A DNA stretch of 64,000 nucleotides from the NCBI GenBank assembly GCA_021783695.1, contig JAJXTO010000010.1, positions 25,134 through 89,133 on the forward strand, given 5' to 3'. Below, piece by piece: positions 1 through 8,430 of this stretch (the first letter of the stretch is position 1; every line of letters begins with the position of its first letter). This DNA comes from Pseudomonadota bacterium. Lineage in GTDB: Bacteria > Pseudomonadota > Gammaproteobacteria > Burkholderiales > Burkholderiaceae_C. A program made the position numbers and the translations under genes. Under the pieces are notes generated by a model. It did not search any database. It was not told where the DNA came from and saw only the letters and a program-made list of their open reading frames with translations.

Positions 1-2412
1 CGCGCCATCCGCGACTACTTCACCAGCGACATCGGCGAAATCCTGATCGACACCGAGGACGTGTTCGAGCAGGCGCGGCAGTTCATGCTGCACGTCATGC
101 CCGACACGGTCGAGCGCGTGAAGCGCTACCGCGACGATCTGCCGCTGTTCTCGCGCTTCCAGATCGAGCAGCAGATCGAGACCGCCTATTCGCGCACGGT
201 CAACCTGCCGGCCGGTGGCGCCATCGTCATCGACCATACCGAAGCGCTGGTCGCGGTGGACGTCAACTCGGCGCGCTCCACCCGCGGCAGCGCGATCGAA
301 GACACCGCCCTGCGCACCAACCTCGAAGCCGCCGATGAAGTCGCCCGCCAGATGCGGCTGCGCGATCTGGGCGGTCTGATCGTGGTCGACTTCATCGACA
401 TGGAAGAGCCGCGCAACCAGCGCGCGGTCGAAGACCGCCTGCGCGACGCCATGCGCCAGGACCGCGCCCGCGTGCAGGTGAGCAAAATCTCCAAGTTCGG
501 CCTGCTCGAACTCTCGCGCCAGCGTCTGCGCCCGGCCCTGTCCGAAGGCGCCTACGTCACCTGCCCGCGCTGCAACGGGACCGGCCACATCCGCGACACC
601 GAGTCCAGCGCCCTGCAGATCCTGCGCATCATCCAGGAAGAGGCCATGAAGGAAGGCACCGCCGCCGTGCATGTGCAGGTGCCCGTGGAAGTCGCCTCCT
701 TCCTGCTCAACGAAAAACGCGCCGAGATCACCAAGATCGAACTGCGCCAGCGCCTGTCGGTGCTGCTCATCCCCAACAAGCACCTCGACACGCCAAACTA
801 CAAGCTCGAACGCCTCAAGCACGACGATCCCCGGCTGGAAAATCTACCCACCAGCTACAAGATGGCCGACGACATCGAGGAAGACACCGCCATCACCCGC
901 CGCGAAAAAGAGCAGCGTCCGCGCCAGGAAGCGCTGGTGCGCGGCATCACGCCGGAGGGCCAGGCACCGTTCATGCCGACACCTGCTGCCGACAAGCCCG
1001 CAGCGCCCAGCCAGGCCGCCGAGCCGGCTGTGGCACCCGCTGCCGCAAGGGCAGACAGCGCAGCGGCCCCGGTGTCCTCGGGCGGTTTTTTCGGCTGGGT
1101 GAAGCGCCTGTTCGCAGCCGCGCCGGAACACTCCCCCTCGACCACGGCAGAAGCAGCCAAACCCGCGCAGGCGCTCACCCCGGCACTGACCAAGGGCGAT
1201 GCGGACACCGGCGGACAAGGCGGACGCGGCCCGCGCAATGGTGCGAGCCAGAACGGCAACCGGCGTCGTGGCGGACGCGACCGCCAGCGCGAAGGCCAGG
1301 GCGAAGGCCGCCAGCGCGGCAAGGATGCGGCAACAGATGAAGTCGCCGAGGTCGCCGCTGCAGACGCCGCGGCGAACCGCAACCGTCCACCCCGGGCGCA
1401 GCAGGCGCAGGGAGAACGCGGTGGACGCGGCAAGCGCGAACGCACCCCGGAAGAGAACGCAGCCCGCAAGGAACGCGCCGAAGCCCTGCCTGCTCAAGGT
1501 AACGCCGACAACGAGGACACGGGCGCTGACACGCCGCCGCGCGCATCGGCAGGAGGCCGCTCCGGCAACCGCCGTCCGCGCCGCGATGCAGCCGAGCACG
1601 CTCTTGCTGCGGAAGCCGTCGACAACAGCCTGATCCCGACGGAAGTCGCCGCGCAGACCGAGGCCGTCCCGGCGGACATGCAGGCCGAAGGTGAAAACGA
1701 CGCGGCCCAGATTGAGCGCAAATCGCGTAACCGGCGTGGTCGCGGCCGTCGCGGCGGGCGCCGTGAAGGGGGCGCTGTGGGTGAAAACGGCGAAATGGCC
1801 GCCGAGTCCGCCCCGGGTGCCGTCGAAACCGAGGGCGACGAGTCAACCGAGGCACAGGGTCGCAGTTTCGGTTCCCTCGCTGCCCCCGTGGCGCTCGGCA
1901 CTGTGGCCGCCGCAATCCCTCCGTCCATCCCTGCCGCGCCGAGCGTGGAAGAGGAGGCACCGCTGGTGCTCACGCTCTCCGCGCAGAGCGACGCCACTGC
2001 AGCGATCGCGCAGGAACAGTCCGCCCCGGCCCCGGCTGGACCGGTCGAGCCAGCACCGGTGTCGGTTCCCGCGCCTGTCCACGCGCCTCGCGCAGCGACG
2101 GTCGCTGCGCGAGCCAGCACCGCCCAGCCATCCGCGCTTGCTGCGGCCCCGGCGGCGGCAACGACCCACTATGTGCTGCCCGTCGATGCCCTGCAGGCCA
2201 CGGCGCAAGCTGCGGGTCTGCAGTGGGTGCAATCGGACGCGGATGCCATCCGCCGCGTGCAGGAGGCTCTTGCCGCACAGCCCGCGCCCATCCATGTGCC
2301 GCGTGAGCGCAAACCGGCTCCCCAGCTGGACGACGGCCCGCTGATCCTGGTGGAGACCGTGCGCCCCTTGCCCACCCTGCAATTGCCGGAAAACGCGCAG
2401 CAAACGCATTGA
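1..2412 (+). CDS. rne: Ribonuclease E (5' end outside window)
   Basis: The reading frame is open from base 1, so the first part of the gene lies upstream; about 803 residues are visible. RNase E is the endoribonuclease that starts mRNA decay and matures rRNA and tRNA at the inner membrane. Visible hallmarks are the DNase I-like core with VDVNS (near 256-270) and VVDFIDME (near 382-405), which carry the metal-binding aspartates, and the zinc-link CPRCNGTG (562-585), which joins protomers in the tetramer. From about nt 1200 to the stop the protein is Ala/Pro/Arg-rich with RG-type patches, the usual disordered RNA- and degradosome-binding tail. The tail rules out the shorter paralogue RNase G. 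Confidence 0.95.
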   Translation, partial: RAIRDYFTSDIGEILIDTEDVFEQARQFMLHVMPDTVERVKRYRDDLPLFSRFQIEQQIETAYSRTVNLPAGGAIVIDHTEALVAVDVNSARSTRGSAIEDTALRTNLEAADEVARQMRLRDLGGLIVVDFIDMEEPRNQRAVEDRLRDAMRQDRARVQVSKISKFGLLELSRQRLRPALSEGAYVTCPRCNGTGHIRDTESSALQILRIIQEEAMKEGTAAVHVQVPVEVASFLLNEKRAEITKIELRQRLSVLLIPNKHLDTPNYKLERLKHDDPRLENLPTSYKMADDIEEDTAITRREKEQRPRQEALVRGITPEGQAPFMPTPAADKPAAPSQAAEPAVAPAAARADSAAAPVSSGGFFGWVKRLFAAAPEHSPSTTAEAAKPAQALTPALTKGDADTGGQGGRGPRNGASQNGNRRRGGRDRQREGQGEGRQRGKDAATDEVAEVAAADAAANRNRPPRAQQAQGERGGRGKRERTPEENAARKERAEALPAQGNADNEDTGADTPPRASAGGRSGNRRPRRDAAEHALAAEAVDNSLIPTEVAAQTEAVPADMQAEGENDAAQIERKSRNRRGRGRRGGRREGGAVGENGEMAAESAPGAVETEGDESTEAQGRSFGSLAAPVALGTVAAAIPPSIPAAPSVEEEAPLVLTLSAQSDATAAIAQEQSAPAPAGPVEPAPVSVPAPVHAPRAATVAARASTAQPSALAAAPAAATTHYVLPVDALQATAQAAGLQWVQSDADAIRRVQEALAAQPAPIHVPRERKPAPQLDDGPLILVETVRPLPTLQLPENAQQTH

Positions 2413-2455
2413 ACGCCGGTTGATCCCGCGCCCAACGAGCAGGCGCGCGGCGTTC
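2411..2455. terminator. Inverted repeat between convergent rne and epimerase genes
   Basis: GAACGCC near 2411 is repeated in inverse as GGCGTTC near 2449-2455, with a second inner GC-rich arm (CCGCGCC against GGCGCG). It fills the short gap between two convergent genes, so it may stop transcription from both sides. There is no clear T-tract, so the call is tentative. Confidence 0.35.
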
Positions 2456-3389
2456 AGTCCGTTGTGCCAGGCGGTTGGGCGCGCAGCCCGAGCGCCACGT
2501 CGGGGTAGCGCAGCGCGGCGCGCAGCTCGGCTTTCATGCGGGTGCTGTTCAGACGGCGCGATTCGCGCATGAAGCTCAGCATCATCGGGCTCAAACCTGC
2601 GGACTGCGCCTCTGCGCGCGCCACGCGGAGCGGCCTGGGCAGGCCATACAGGTCCGCAGCAAGGTCGAAGTAGTCGCCCATGCGCAGGGTGCTGTCGTCG
2701 CAGATGTTGTACACCCGCCCTGGCGCGGCACGGTCAAGCGCCTGCAGACACAAGCGCGCCAGATCGTCGGCATGAATGTGGTTGGTATAGACATCTTCCG
2801 GCTGCGCCAAGACCGGCAGGCCGCGCTCCAGACGCGCCCTGGGTGAGCGCGACTGGGCATCGTAAATGCCCGGAATCCGCAGCAGGCCGACCCGCCAGCC
2901 GCGCTCCCGCCCTGCCCGCCGCCAGCGTTCTTCGGCGTCGCAGCGGCGCTGCGCGCGCTCGGTCTGTGGCGCGCAGCGGCGGGTTTCCGCAACCTCCTCG
3001 CCACCACAGTCGCCATAAACGCCGCTGGTGCTGGCATAGACCACGCGCAAGGTTTTTTTCCCGAGCCCGGATAAGATGCCTGACTGTTTCAGTCTGGAAA
3101 TCAGATGGCGGCTGCGCAAGTCGAACGCTCCGGAGGTGTCTCCCGGCGGGGCCAGCATCAGCACCCGTTCCGGCGCCAGGCCGGCGAGTCGCCACAAGGT
3201 TTGCGGCTGATCGAGATTGCCGACGATCGGCACGATTCCTGCAGCACGCAATGCATCCAGCCGCTCGGGCGACGAGGTCAGCGCCAGCAGCCGGTAGCGC
3301 CCGCGCGCCAAAGCCGCCACCCGCATGCCAATGTCACCGCAACCCACGATAAGCAAGCGGGGCCGCCGAAGTGCCCTTGTTCCATTCAT
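2454..3389 (-). CDS. NAD(P)-dependent epimerase/dehydratase, YeeZ-like
   Basis: 311 residues with an N-terminal Rossmann fold: the nucleotide-binding GCGDIG is at residues 16-21, and a YASTSGVYG segment lies near residue 118. The family is the extended SDR superfamily (E. coli YeeZ type), which acts on nucleotide-linked sugars or unknown substrates. The canonical YxxxK catalytic pair is not obvious, as is common in YeeZ-like members, so the reaction is unknown. The start chosen is ATG at 3389; the divergent reductase starts only 24 nt away, so the promoters of both genes probably lie inside the opposite coding regions, or the true start is a little further inside. Confidence 0.8.
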   Translation of the reverse strand: MNGTRALRRPRLLIVGCGDIGMRVAALARGRYRLLALTSSPERLDALRAAGIVPIVGNLDQPQTLWRLAGLAPERVLMLAPPGDTSGAFDLRSRHLISRLKQSGILSGLGKKTLRVVYASTSGVYGDCGGEEVAETRRCAPQTERAQRRCDAEERWRRAGRERGWRVGLLRIPGIYDAQSRSPRARLERGLPVLAQPEDVYTNHIHADDLARLCLQALDRAAPGRVYNICDDSTLRMGDYFDLAADLYGLPRPLRVARAEAQSAGLSPMMLSFMRESRRLNSTRMKAELRAALRYPDVALGLRAQPPGTTD

Positions 3390-3413
3390 CTTCTACCCCC
3401 TGTCATCCTTGCC

Positions 3414-4445
3414 ATGAGTCATCAAGTCACCGTCCAGCCCAGCGGTCATCAATACGCCGCGGAGGCGGAAGAAACCCTGCTTGCCGCCGCCATCCGCCAA
3501 TCCGTCGGCCTGCCCTACGGCTGTCAGGACGGCGCCTGCGGCTCGTGCAAATGCAAGCTGCTGCAAGGCGAAATCGAGCTGGGCGCGCATCAACTCAAGG
3601 CGCTGAGCGAGGCCGAGCGGGCGCAGGGTCTCATTCTCGCCTGTCGCGCCAGGGCGCTGACGGATGTGGTGATCGAAAGCCACGAAGTGGTGGGCGCGGG
3701 CGAGTTTCCAGTGAAAAAAATGCCGACCCGGGTCAGCAGCATCGAGCACCTCGCACCCGATGTCGTGCGGGTCATGCTGCAGCTGCCTGCCGCCGATCCG
3801 CTGCGCTACCGCGCGGGGCAGTACATCCAATTTCTGCTGCCGGGTGGTGCGCGGCGCAGCTACTCCATGGCAAACGCCCCTGCCGAATCTCCGCAGATCG
3901 AGCTGCATCTGCGCCACATGCCCGGCGGCAAGTTCACCGATCATGTGTTCAGCGCGATGAAGGAAAAGGAAATCCAGCGCATCGAAGGACCGTTCGGCAG
4001 CTTCTTCCTGCGCGATGATCCCGAGAACAAGCCGATGATCTTCCTCGCCTCCGGCACGGGTTTCGCGCCGATCAAGGCCATGCTGGAGCAGATGCGGACC
4101 AGCGCCGACGCCCGCCAGGTCACGCTGTACTGGGGCGGCCGCAGGCTGCCCGACATCTATCTGCCCGACTGGGTGGAGCGGCAATGCGCTCTCATGCCCA
4201 ATCTGCGCTTCATCCCGGTGCTGTCGGAAGCCGATGCAGGCTGGCCGGGGCGCACCGGCTTCGTCCATCAGGCCGTCATGGCCGATTTGCCCGACCTCTC
4301 CGGCCACGCCGTCTACGCCTGCGGCGCGCCGGTCATGGTGGAAGCCGCGCAGCGCGACTTCACCACACGATGCAGCTTGCCAGAAGACGCCTTTTTCGCC
4401 GACGCCTTCACCACCGAGGCCGATAAAGCCGGCGCGAAAGCCTGA
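3414..4445 (+). CDS. Ferredoxin-type NAD(P)H flavin reductase (CDP-6-deoxy-glucoseen reductase-like)
   Basis: 343 residues. The N-terminal plant-type [2Fe-2S] ferredoxin domain has cluster cysteines at 37, 42, 45 and 77 (GCQDGACGSC ... LACRA). It is followed by an FAD-binding domain with RRSYSMAN and an NAD-binding domain with ASGTGFAPIKAM. Electrons would pass from NAD(P)H through FAD to the iron-sulfur cluster and then to a partner enzyme. Burkholderiales genomes usually carry the label CDP-6-deoxy-3,4-glucoseen reductase for this architecture, but no deoxysugar genes lie nearby, so the partner oxygenase or dehydratase is unknown. An open frame extends upstream to 3105, but that part lies antisense to the epimerase; ATG 3414 begins the ferredoxin domain. 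Confidence 0.85.
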   Translation: MSHQVTVQPSGHQYAAEAEETLLAAAIRQSVGLPYGCQDGACGSCKCKLLQGEIELGAHQLKALSEAERAQGLILACRARALTDVVIESHEVVGAGEFPVKKMPTRVSSIEHLAPDVVRVMLQLPAADPLRYRAGQYIQFLLPGGARRSYSMANAPAESPQIELHLRHMPGGKFTDHVFSAMKEKEIQRIEGPFGSFFLRDDPENKPMIFLASGTGFAPIKAMLEQMRTSADARQVTLYWGGRRLPDIYLPDWVERQCALMPNLRFIPVLSEADAGWPGRTGFVHQAVMADLPDLSGHAVYACGAPVMVEAAQRDFTTRCSLPEDAFFADAFTTEADKAGAKA

Positions 4446-4459
4446 GCAATGTTCCCCGC

Positions 4460-4500
4460 CAGCAAAAAGGGCCGACAGCAGATGCGGGCCCTTTTTGCTG
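4460..4500. terminator. Bidirectional rho-independent terminator
   Basis: A perfect 14-bp stem, CAGCAAAAAGGGCC (4460-4473) with its complement at 4487-4500, separated by 13 nt. The A-rich 5' arm and T-rich 3' arm give a U-tract in either direction. It sits between the convergent reductase gene and livF, and would serve both. Confidence 0.88.
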
Positions 4501-4510
4501 CGCGTGACGC

Positions 4511-5224
4511 TTATTCCCCGAGGTAGGCCGCACGCACGCGCGGGTCGTGCAAAAGCTCGTCGGCAGGGCCGGTCATGGTGACCTGCCCTGAGTCCATGAC
4601 GTATCCGCGATCGGCCAGGCCCAGCGCGCGCTTGGCGTTCTGTTCCACCAGCAGAATGGTCACGCCCTGCTTGGAAATGTCCTCGACCACTTCGAAGATC
4701 TTGTCGACCATGATGGGCGACAGCCCCATCGACGGCTCGTCGAGCAGCAGCACCTGCGGTCGGCTCATCAGCGCCCGTCCCATGGCCAGCATTTGCTGCT
4801 CACCGCCGGACATGGTGCCCGCAAGCTGGTCGCGGCGTTCCTTGAGGCGCGGGAAAATCCCGTACACCTTGTCGATGTCGCTGCCGATCTCCTTGTCCTT
4901 GCGGGTGTAGGCGCCCATCTGCAGGTTTTCCTGAATGGTCATGCGGGTGAACACCCCGCGCCCCTCGGGCACCATGCAAAGCCCTTGGCGCACTAGAGCG
5001 AAGGCGCCTTGGCCGTTGATGGTGCGACCTGCGTAATGCACCTCTCCATCGGTGATGGGCTGCAAGCCCGTGATGGCTTTGAGCGTGGTGGTCTTGCCGG
5101 CGCCGTTGGCACCAATGAGGCTCACCAGCTCGCCCTTGCGCACTTCGAGGTCAACACCCTTGACCGCCTGGATGCCACCATAGGAGACGCGCAAGCCCGC
5201 GACTTTGAGAACAATTTCGGACAT
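4511..5224 (-). CDS. livF: Branched-chain amino acid ABC transporter, ATP-binding protein LivF
   Basis: 237 residues. This is one of two ATPases that power a high-affinity importer for leucine, isoleucine and valine or related amides. Walker A GANGAGKT, signature MSGGEQQM and Walker B VLLLDEPSMGL are all present. The frame is open upstream to 5341, but that part lies antisense-free inside livG; ATG 5224 begins the conserved MSEIVLKV sequence and sits 2 nt after the livG stop. It is the last gene of the livHMGF operon and ends at a strong terminator. No livK-type periplasmic binding protein is present here, so it must be encoded elsewhere. Confidence 0.93.
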   Translation of the reverse strand: MSEIVLKVAGLRVSYGGIQAVKGVDLEVRKGELVSLIGANGAGKTTTLKAITGLQPITDGEVHYAGRTINGQGAFALVRQGLCMVPEGRGVFTRMTIQENLQMGAYTRKDKEIGSDIDKVYGIFPRLKERRDQLAGTMSGGEQQMLAMGRALMSRPQVLLLDEPSMGLSPIMVDKIFEVVEDISKQGVTILLVEQNAKRALGLADRGYVMDSGQVTMTGPADELLHDPRVRAAYLGE

Positions 5225-5226
5225 GC

Positions 5227-5997
5227 TCAGTGCTCCCCTGCGCCCAGATAGGCTTCGATGACTTTCGGATTTTTCTGCACTTCGGCAGGCACCCCCTCGG
5301 CAATGATCTTGCCGTAATCGAGCACGGTCACGCGATTGCACAAGCCCATCACCAGTTTCACATCGTGTTCGATGATGAGAATGGTGCGCCCGTCTTTTTG
5401 GATGGCGGTGAGCAGATCGCGCAACTGCAGCTTTTCGGTGGCATTCATGCCGGCAGCCGGCTCGTCGAGCGCCAACAGTTGCGGATCAGTGGCCAGGGCA
5501 CGGGCGATTTCCAGGCGGCGCTGGTCGCCATACGACAGGGTGCGCGCCCGGAAGTCGGCGTAGCGCTCGATGCCCACATAGGCCAGCAGCTCGCGTGCGC
5601 GCTCACGAATGGCCTTTTCCTCGGTCTTGAAATGTTTGGTGCGGAACACCGCGCCGATCAATGCGCTGCTGGTGCGCACATGCCGCCCCACCATCACATT
5701 CTCCAGTGCGGTCATATCGGGGAACAGGCGGATGTTCTGGAAGGTCCGCGCAATGCCTTCACGCGCCACCTGATGCACGGCGGCCGGCTTGTAGGCCTTG
5801 CCCGCAAGGATGAAGTCGCCTGAATCCGGCGGATAAAGCCCGGTGATGACGTTGAAGAACGTGGTCTTGCCCGCGCCGTTGGGACCGATGAGGCCATAGA
5901 TCTGGCCACGGTCGATCTGGATGCCGACATCGTTCAAGGCCTGCAGGCCACCGAAGCGTTTGGACGCGCCGCTCACGCGCAATACGGTCTCGCTCAT
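5227..5997 (-). CDS. livG: Branched-chain amino acid ABC transporter, ATP-binding protein LivG
   Basis: 256 residues, the second ATPase of the Liv importer. Walker A GPNGAGKT, signature LSYGDQRRLEIARAL and Walker B LLALDEPAAGMN are visible; the long LivG-type insert with NIRLFPDMTALENVMVG distinguishes it from LivF. The start at 5997 (MSETVLRV) overlaps the livM stop by 4 nt (ATGA), so translation of the two is probably coupled. Confidence 0.93.
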   Translation of the reverse strand: MSETVLRVSGASKRFGGLQALNDVGIQIDRGQIYGLIGPNGAGKTTFFNVITGLYPPDSGDFILAGKAYKPAAVHQVAREGIARTFQNIRLFPDMTALENVMVGRHVRTSSALIGAVFRTKHFKTEEKAIRERARELLAYVGIERYADFRARTLSYGDQRRLEIARALATDPQLLALDEPAAGMNATEKLQLRDLLTAIQKDGRTILIIEHDVKLVMGLCNRVTVLDYGKIIAEGVPAEVQKNPKVIEAYLGAGEH

Positions 5998-7115
5998 GCC
6001 TTGCCTCCTTCCTGCAGGGGGGTGGGCAGTTTGGTGAAGCTTTTGCCATGTTCCGGCGCCGGCCACAGGCCCTTGGGTCGCATGATCATGATGATGATCA
6101 TGGCCAGGGCATAGATGAGCTGGCGCAGGATGCCGCTATCGATATACACATGGCCGAAGGCATGTTGCTGCCAGTCGGAGATGAAGCCCATGTAGCGCAG
6201 CGCCTCGGGCAGCACCGACAGCAACACCGCACCGAGAATGACGCCCGGAATATGCCCCATGCCGCCGATCACCACCATGGCCAGCACGATGATGGACTCC
6301 AGCAGCGAGAACGACTCGGGCGAGACGAAACCCTGGAAGGCCGAGAACATCACCCCGGCCACGCCGCCAAAGGTGGCTCCCATGGAGAAAGCCAGCAGCT
6401 TCATGTTGCGGGTGTTGATGCCCATGGCCTTGGCGGCGATTTCATCTTCGCGCATGGCCATCCAGGCGCGGCCGATGCGCGAATCCTGCAGGCGATAGCT
6501 CAGGATCACCACGAACACCACCAGCACCAGGAACAGGTAGTAATACTGCGCCACCGACGGGATGGTGAAGCTGCCGATGTCGATGTTGTGGTTCAGATCC
6601 CAGCCAAAAAGGTGAATGCCGTGAATGCCCGAAATCCCCTGCGGGCCGTTGGTGATGTTTACCGGCGCATTCAGGTTGTTCATGAAAATGCGGATGATCT
6701 CGCCAAAGCCCAGGGTGACGATGGCGAGGTAATCGCCGCGCAACTTGAGCACAGGGGTGCCGAGCAGGATGCCCGCGCTGGCCGCCACCGCGGCAGCCAG
6801 CGGCACAACCAGCCAGATCGACACGTCGAAGCCGTTGGGGAACATCGCCCCTAACGCATCGAAATTGCTCGTGAGCTGGTTCGACGACAGTAGAGCGTAG
6901 AGGTACGCGCCCACCGCGTAGAACGCGATATAGCCCAGGTCAAGCAGACCGGCCAGGCCGACCACGATGTTCAGGCCGAGAGCCAGCATGATGTAGAGCA
7001 TGGCGAAAGCCGCGATCCGCACCCAGGCGTCGCCAGCGATCTGCAGCACCATGGGCAGTGCGATCAGCGCTGCGGCACCGGCAACGATCCAGACCCAGTT
7101 CTTTTGTTTGTCCAT
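5994..7115 (-). CDS. livM: Branched-chain amino acid ABC transporter, permease LivM
   Basis: 373 residues of mostly hydrophobic sequence with many predicted membrane spans, including the family segment LALGLNIVVGLAGLLDLGYI near residue 45. LivM pairs with LivH to form the inner-membrane channel driven by LivG and LivF. The last 20-30 residues form a cytoplasmic tail. It overlaps livG by 4 nt and starts 11 nt after livH. A good ribosome-binding site (GAGGAGAACG read on the minus strand) precedes ATG 7115. Confidence 0.92.
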   Translation of the reverse strand: MDKQKNWVWIVAGAAALIALPMVLQIAGDAWVRIAAFAMLYIMLALGLNIVVGLAGLLDLGYIAFYAVGAYLYALLSSNQLTSNFDALGAMFPNGFDVSIWLVVPLAAAVAASAGILLGTPVLKLRGDYLAIVTLGFGEIIRIFMNNLNAPVNITNGPQGISGIHGIHLFGWDLNHNIDIGSFTIPSVAQYYYLFLVLVVFVVILSYRLQDSRIGRAWMAMREDEIAAKAMGINTRNMKLLAFSMGATFGGVAGVMFSAFQGFVSPESFSLLESIIVLAMVVIGGMGHIPGVILGAVLLSVLPEALRYMGFISDWQQHAFGHVYIDSGILRQLIYALAMIIIMIMRPKGLWPAPEHGKSFTKLPTPLQEGGKA

Positions 7116-7126
7116 GTTCGTTCTCC

Positions 7127-8059
7127 TCAGGCGCGATCTGCGACGCGCTCACCCAGCAGGCCTTGCGGACGCAGGGTCAACACCAGAATCAGCACGATGA
7201 AAGCGAAAATGTCCTGGTAGTTGCTGCCAAAGACTCCGCCGGTCAGCGTCCCGATATACCCGGCGCCGAGCACCTCGATCAGCCCCAGCAACACCCCGCC
7301 CAGCATGGCGCCGGAAAGATTGCCAATGCCCCCCAGCACCGCCGCGGTAAACGCCTTCAGACCCGGCGTGAAACCCATATAGAAATTGGCGGTGGCGAAA
7401 TTGGCGAACCACATGACGCCCGCGATCGCCGCCAGCATGGCGCCAATCACGAAGGCCGATGAAATGACGAAGTTGGGGTTGACGCCCATGAGCGAAGCGA
7501 CCCGCGGATTCTCGGCGGTGGCACGCATGGCGCGACCGAGTTTGGTGTGGTTGACCAGCCAGGTCAGCCCCCCCAGCAGCACGGCGGTGACGACCAGAAT
7601 CATGACCTGCACCGGGGTGATGACCACGCCGCCCATGTGGATGATGTTGCTCGGCAGCAGATGCGCGGGAAACACCTTGTAGTCGCGCCCCCAGATGATC
7701 ATGGCCAGGGTCTCGAGCAGAATGGACATGCCGATGGCCGTGATCAGCGGCGCCAGCTTGGGCGCATTGCGCAGGGGCCGGTAGGCAATGCGCTCGATGA
7801 AATAGTTCAGTATCCCCGTCGCCAGCATGGCCAGGATGACCGCCAGAACGATCACCAGCCACGGCGCCATGTGCGGCGCGAGATGTTCCAACAACTTGAA
7901 CACGCTGTAGGCAGTGAGCGCCCCCACCATCATCACGTCGCCATGGGCGAAGTTGATGAGATTGACGATGCCGTACACCATGGTGTAGCCGAGGGCGATC
8001 AGGGCATACATGCTGCCCAGTACCAGACCGTTGACGATCTGCTGAAGAAAGATATCCAT
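7127..8059 (-). CDS. livH: Branched-chain amino acid ABC transporter, permease LivH
   Basis: 310 residues, a polytopic membrane permease beginning MDIFLQQIVNGLVLGSMYAL, typical of LivH. It is the first gene of the livHMGF operon. AGGAG (complement at 8072-8076) lies about 12 nt before ATG 8059. Motifs such as PLRNAPKLAPLITAIGMS and GIVNLINFAHGDVMMVGA are strongly conserved in the family. Regulation is likely to act through the unusual upstream region 8060-8430. Confidence 0.93.
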   Translation of the reverse strand: MDIFLQQIVNGLVLGSMYALIALGYTMVYGIVNLINFAHGDVMMVGALTAYSVFKLLEHLAPHMAPWLVIVLAVILAMLATGILNYFIERIAYRPLRNAPKLAPLITAIGMSILLETLAMIIWGRDYKVFPAHLLPSNIIHMGGVVITPVQVMILVVTAVLLGGLTWLVNHTKLGRAMRATAENPRVASLMGVNPNFVISSAFVIGAMLAAIAGVMWFANFATANFYMGFTPGLKAFTAAVLGGIGNLSGAMLGGVLLGLIEVLGAGYIGTLTGGVFGSNYQDIFAFIVLILVLTLRPQGLLGERVADRA

Positions 8060-8430
8060 TCCTACATTCTCCTGACGAGCGGATGGCTAGTGAGTTGCGG
8101 CCAGACTCTTTTGAAGCGGCCGGGGTAAAAACGCGGAAGCAGCGCACAAGCAGCAGAAGTAAGCAAGGCGCATGCCGAAGTCACCGCACGGTTTCGGTGC
8201 GGTACGTAGGCGTCTGGCATGGGGGCATTTGCATGCCGGGACCGCATGGGGGTATGCGATCCATGCGAATCGTGGCACCCGGCTAGAGCATGGCCGGGCG
8301 GGTGCGTGAACAGCGTCATCTGGTTGTATGGGGGCCGGGCTGTCCAGACCCCCTGTTTTTTGAGCTGGCGCGATGATAACCGCCTGCTTTCGCCCACCCT
8401 GTACGGGTCAACCCGTGCAGTTGACGCGAC
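8060..8430. other. Intergenic leader between rarA end and livH start, rich in GCATG dyads
   Basis: No convincing gene is present. The stretch holds nested inverted repeats: CATGCC (8171-8176) with GGCATG (8216-8221) around ACCGCAC (8183-8189) with GTGCGGT (8197-8203). Several more GCATG/CATGC elements follow at about 8224-8295. A separate near-palindrome lies at 8400-8419 just after rarA. I see no good sigma70 promoter, so the livH start site is not placed. Confidence 0.5.

Noticed and set aside
844..2120. Several long minus-strand open frames over rne
   Set aside because: They mirror the repetitive Arg/Ala/Pro tail of RNase E and have no recognisable domain or ribosome-binding site.
8400..8419. 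Near-palindrome TGTACGGGTCAACCCGTGCA as a rarA terminator
   Set aside because: The loop is only two bases and no T-tract follows in either direction. It could be an operator, but there is nothing else to support that.
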